Source of the DNA: an uncultured Dorea sp.
Lineage (GTDB): Bacteria > Bacillota > Clostridia > Lachnospirales > Lachnospiraceae
Direction of reading: 5' to 3'
Assembly: GCA_910578495.1 (NCBI GenBank)
Contig: CAJTRE010000064.1
Coordinates: forward strand, 1-5,880
Length of the DNA stretch: 5,880 nucleotides
Shown here: piece by piece, positions 5,382 to 5,880 of the stretch
Layout: the number at the start of each line of letters is the position of its first letter
Numbering within the stretch: the stretch's first letter is position 1
Position numbers and translations under genes: made by a program
Notes under the pieces: generated by a model
What the model was told of the DNA's origin: nothing
The model's database searches: none
What the model saw: the letters and a program-made list of their open reading frames with translations, nothing else

Positions 5382-5410
5382 TGGAATTATTTCAGTATAC
5401 ATGGTATACT
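5382..5410 (+). promoter_or_regulatory. Candidate promoter with a perfect palindromic operator
   Basis: TATACT (5405-5410) resembles a -10 element, with a weak TGGAAT 17 bp upstream. The -10 is inside a perfect palindrome, AGTATACATGGTATACT (5394-5410): 7-bp arms around a 3-bp centre. A palindrome covering the -10 is typical of a repressor operator. The element precedes the plus-strand gene starting at 5442 by about 30 bp. Confidence 0.5.
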
Positions 5411-5441
5411 TGCCATATCAGATTTTACGGAGGTGTGGCTG

Positions 5442-5880
5442 ATGAATTTTTCATTATTAGAAGGTTTCCACCCAAAATGGCAGGATATCCTTGTAATTGG
5501 GAAAACCACAGAATGGGACGGCAAGAAATACCATATTGTCGGCATGACCTTATCCGATGAAGCAAAACTGTACATCATAGAACCATACACAGAACCGGAA
5601 AGCCGGAACAGAAAAGGCATCCGTAATCACAGGAGGATGCTGAAAGAGCATGAAAGGCACGGATACAGTTATCTGCATTGCAGTGATCTTTGTCTTGGTG
5701 ATGTGCATCTCAAGATACAGGGCGGCATGGGCAGCCCTATGGATTCTGATAATCATAGAATAATCCAGTTGTTTTTTGATATGATGGGTGCGGGCTGGAC
5801 AGTTCCAGAATGGCTGAAAGATATAGATTGGGAGAATCTCAAGCTGTTGACGCTGAACATAGCGAAGGTTGCGAAGCTGC
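5442..5880 (+). CDS. Unrecognised soluble protein, C-terminus outside the window
   Basis: An open frame of 146 complete codons continues past the right edge. It starts MNFSLLEGFHPKWQDILVIG at an ATG with GGAGG 8 nt upstream, and a palindromic promoter region precedes it. I do not recognise a family. No signal peptide or membrane helix is visible. The first about 50 residues suggest beta strands (DILVIGKTTEWDGKKYHIVGM, LYIIEPY). A very basic stretch follows at about 56-74 (RNRKGIRNHRRMLKEHERHG), then a Cys-containing segment YLHCSDLCLGDVHLKIQGG (about 77-95), and later WTVPEWLKDIDW. The two cysteines and nearby histidines might bind a metal, but this is speculation. It is divergent from the VanR-like operon and shares its upstream region with the distal promoter. 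Confidence 0.75.
   Translation, partial: MNFSLLEGFHPKWQDILVIGKTTEWDGKKYHIVGMTLSDEAKLYIIEPYTEPESRNRKGIRNHRRMLKEHERHGYSYLHCSDLCLGDVHLKIQGGMGSPMDSDNHRIIQLFFDMMGAGWTVPEWLKDIDWENLKLLTLNIAKVAKL

Noticed and set aside
5387..5756. Minus-strand open frames at the right edge
   Set aside because: They are antisense to the plus-strand gene at 5442, which has a GGAGG site and a better composition.
1..5880. CRISPR array, tRNA, rRNA, insertion sequence ends or transposase
   Set aside because: No regularly spaced repeat series, cloverleaf, rRNA-like stretch or transposase/integrase motif was seen. The only large repeat is the pair of promoter blocks.

Overview
The window looks like accessory DNA from a gut-type clostridial Firmicute (Lachnospiraceae/Oscillospiraceae-like; inferred from protein style, strong GGAGG ribosome binding sites and moderate GC, not proven). 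Five consecutive minus-strand genes form one regulatory and transport module, with an incomplete gene at each edge of the window.

Layout, in transcription order on the minus strand: a VanR-like OmpR-family response regulator (5034-4339), a VanZ-family membrane protein (4309-3791) and a VanS-like sensor kinase (3778-2714) form a tight three-gene operon. After a 188-bp control region comes a two-gene operon for an ABC-2 exporter: ATPase (2525-1638) and permease (1636-401, 1 bp gap). At the left edge (96-1) is the start of a separate LytTR/AgrA-type response regulator with a TTG start. At the right edge a plus-strand gene (5442 to the end) encodes a soluble protein I do not recognise. No van ligase, dehydrogenase or dipeptidase gene is in the window, so this is a VanRS-VanZ module without the peptidoglycan remodelling genes, at least here.

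The most informative signals are regulatory. (1) A matching 24-bp element made of direct repeats 11 bp apart lies upstream of both vanR and the ABC operon, each time exactly 10 bp above a -35-like hexamer. This predicts that the VanR-like protein activates both its own operon and the exporter. (2) A block of roughly 100 bp containing a minus-strand promoter and two direct repeats about 22 bp apart occurs twice, once before the LytTR regulator (about 114-215) and once about 230 bp before vanR (about 5264-5364). The repeat spacing is typical of LytTR-regulator targets, so the module is bracketed by two related promoters and may sit under a second, cell-signalling circuit. (3) The plus-strand gene at 5442 has a perfect 17-bp palindrome over its likely -10 element.

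Working model (inference): the kinase senses a cell-envelope signal, probably an antimicrobial acting on the wall. The regulator then turns on VanZ and the ABC exporter. A LytTR system may add a further input through the distal promoter.
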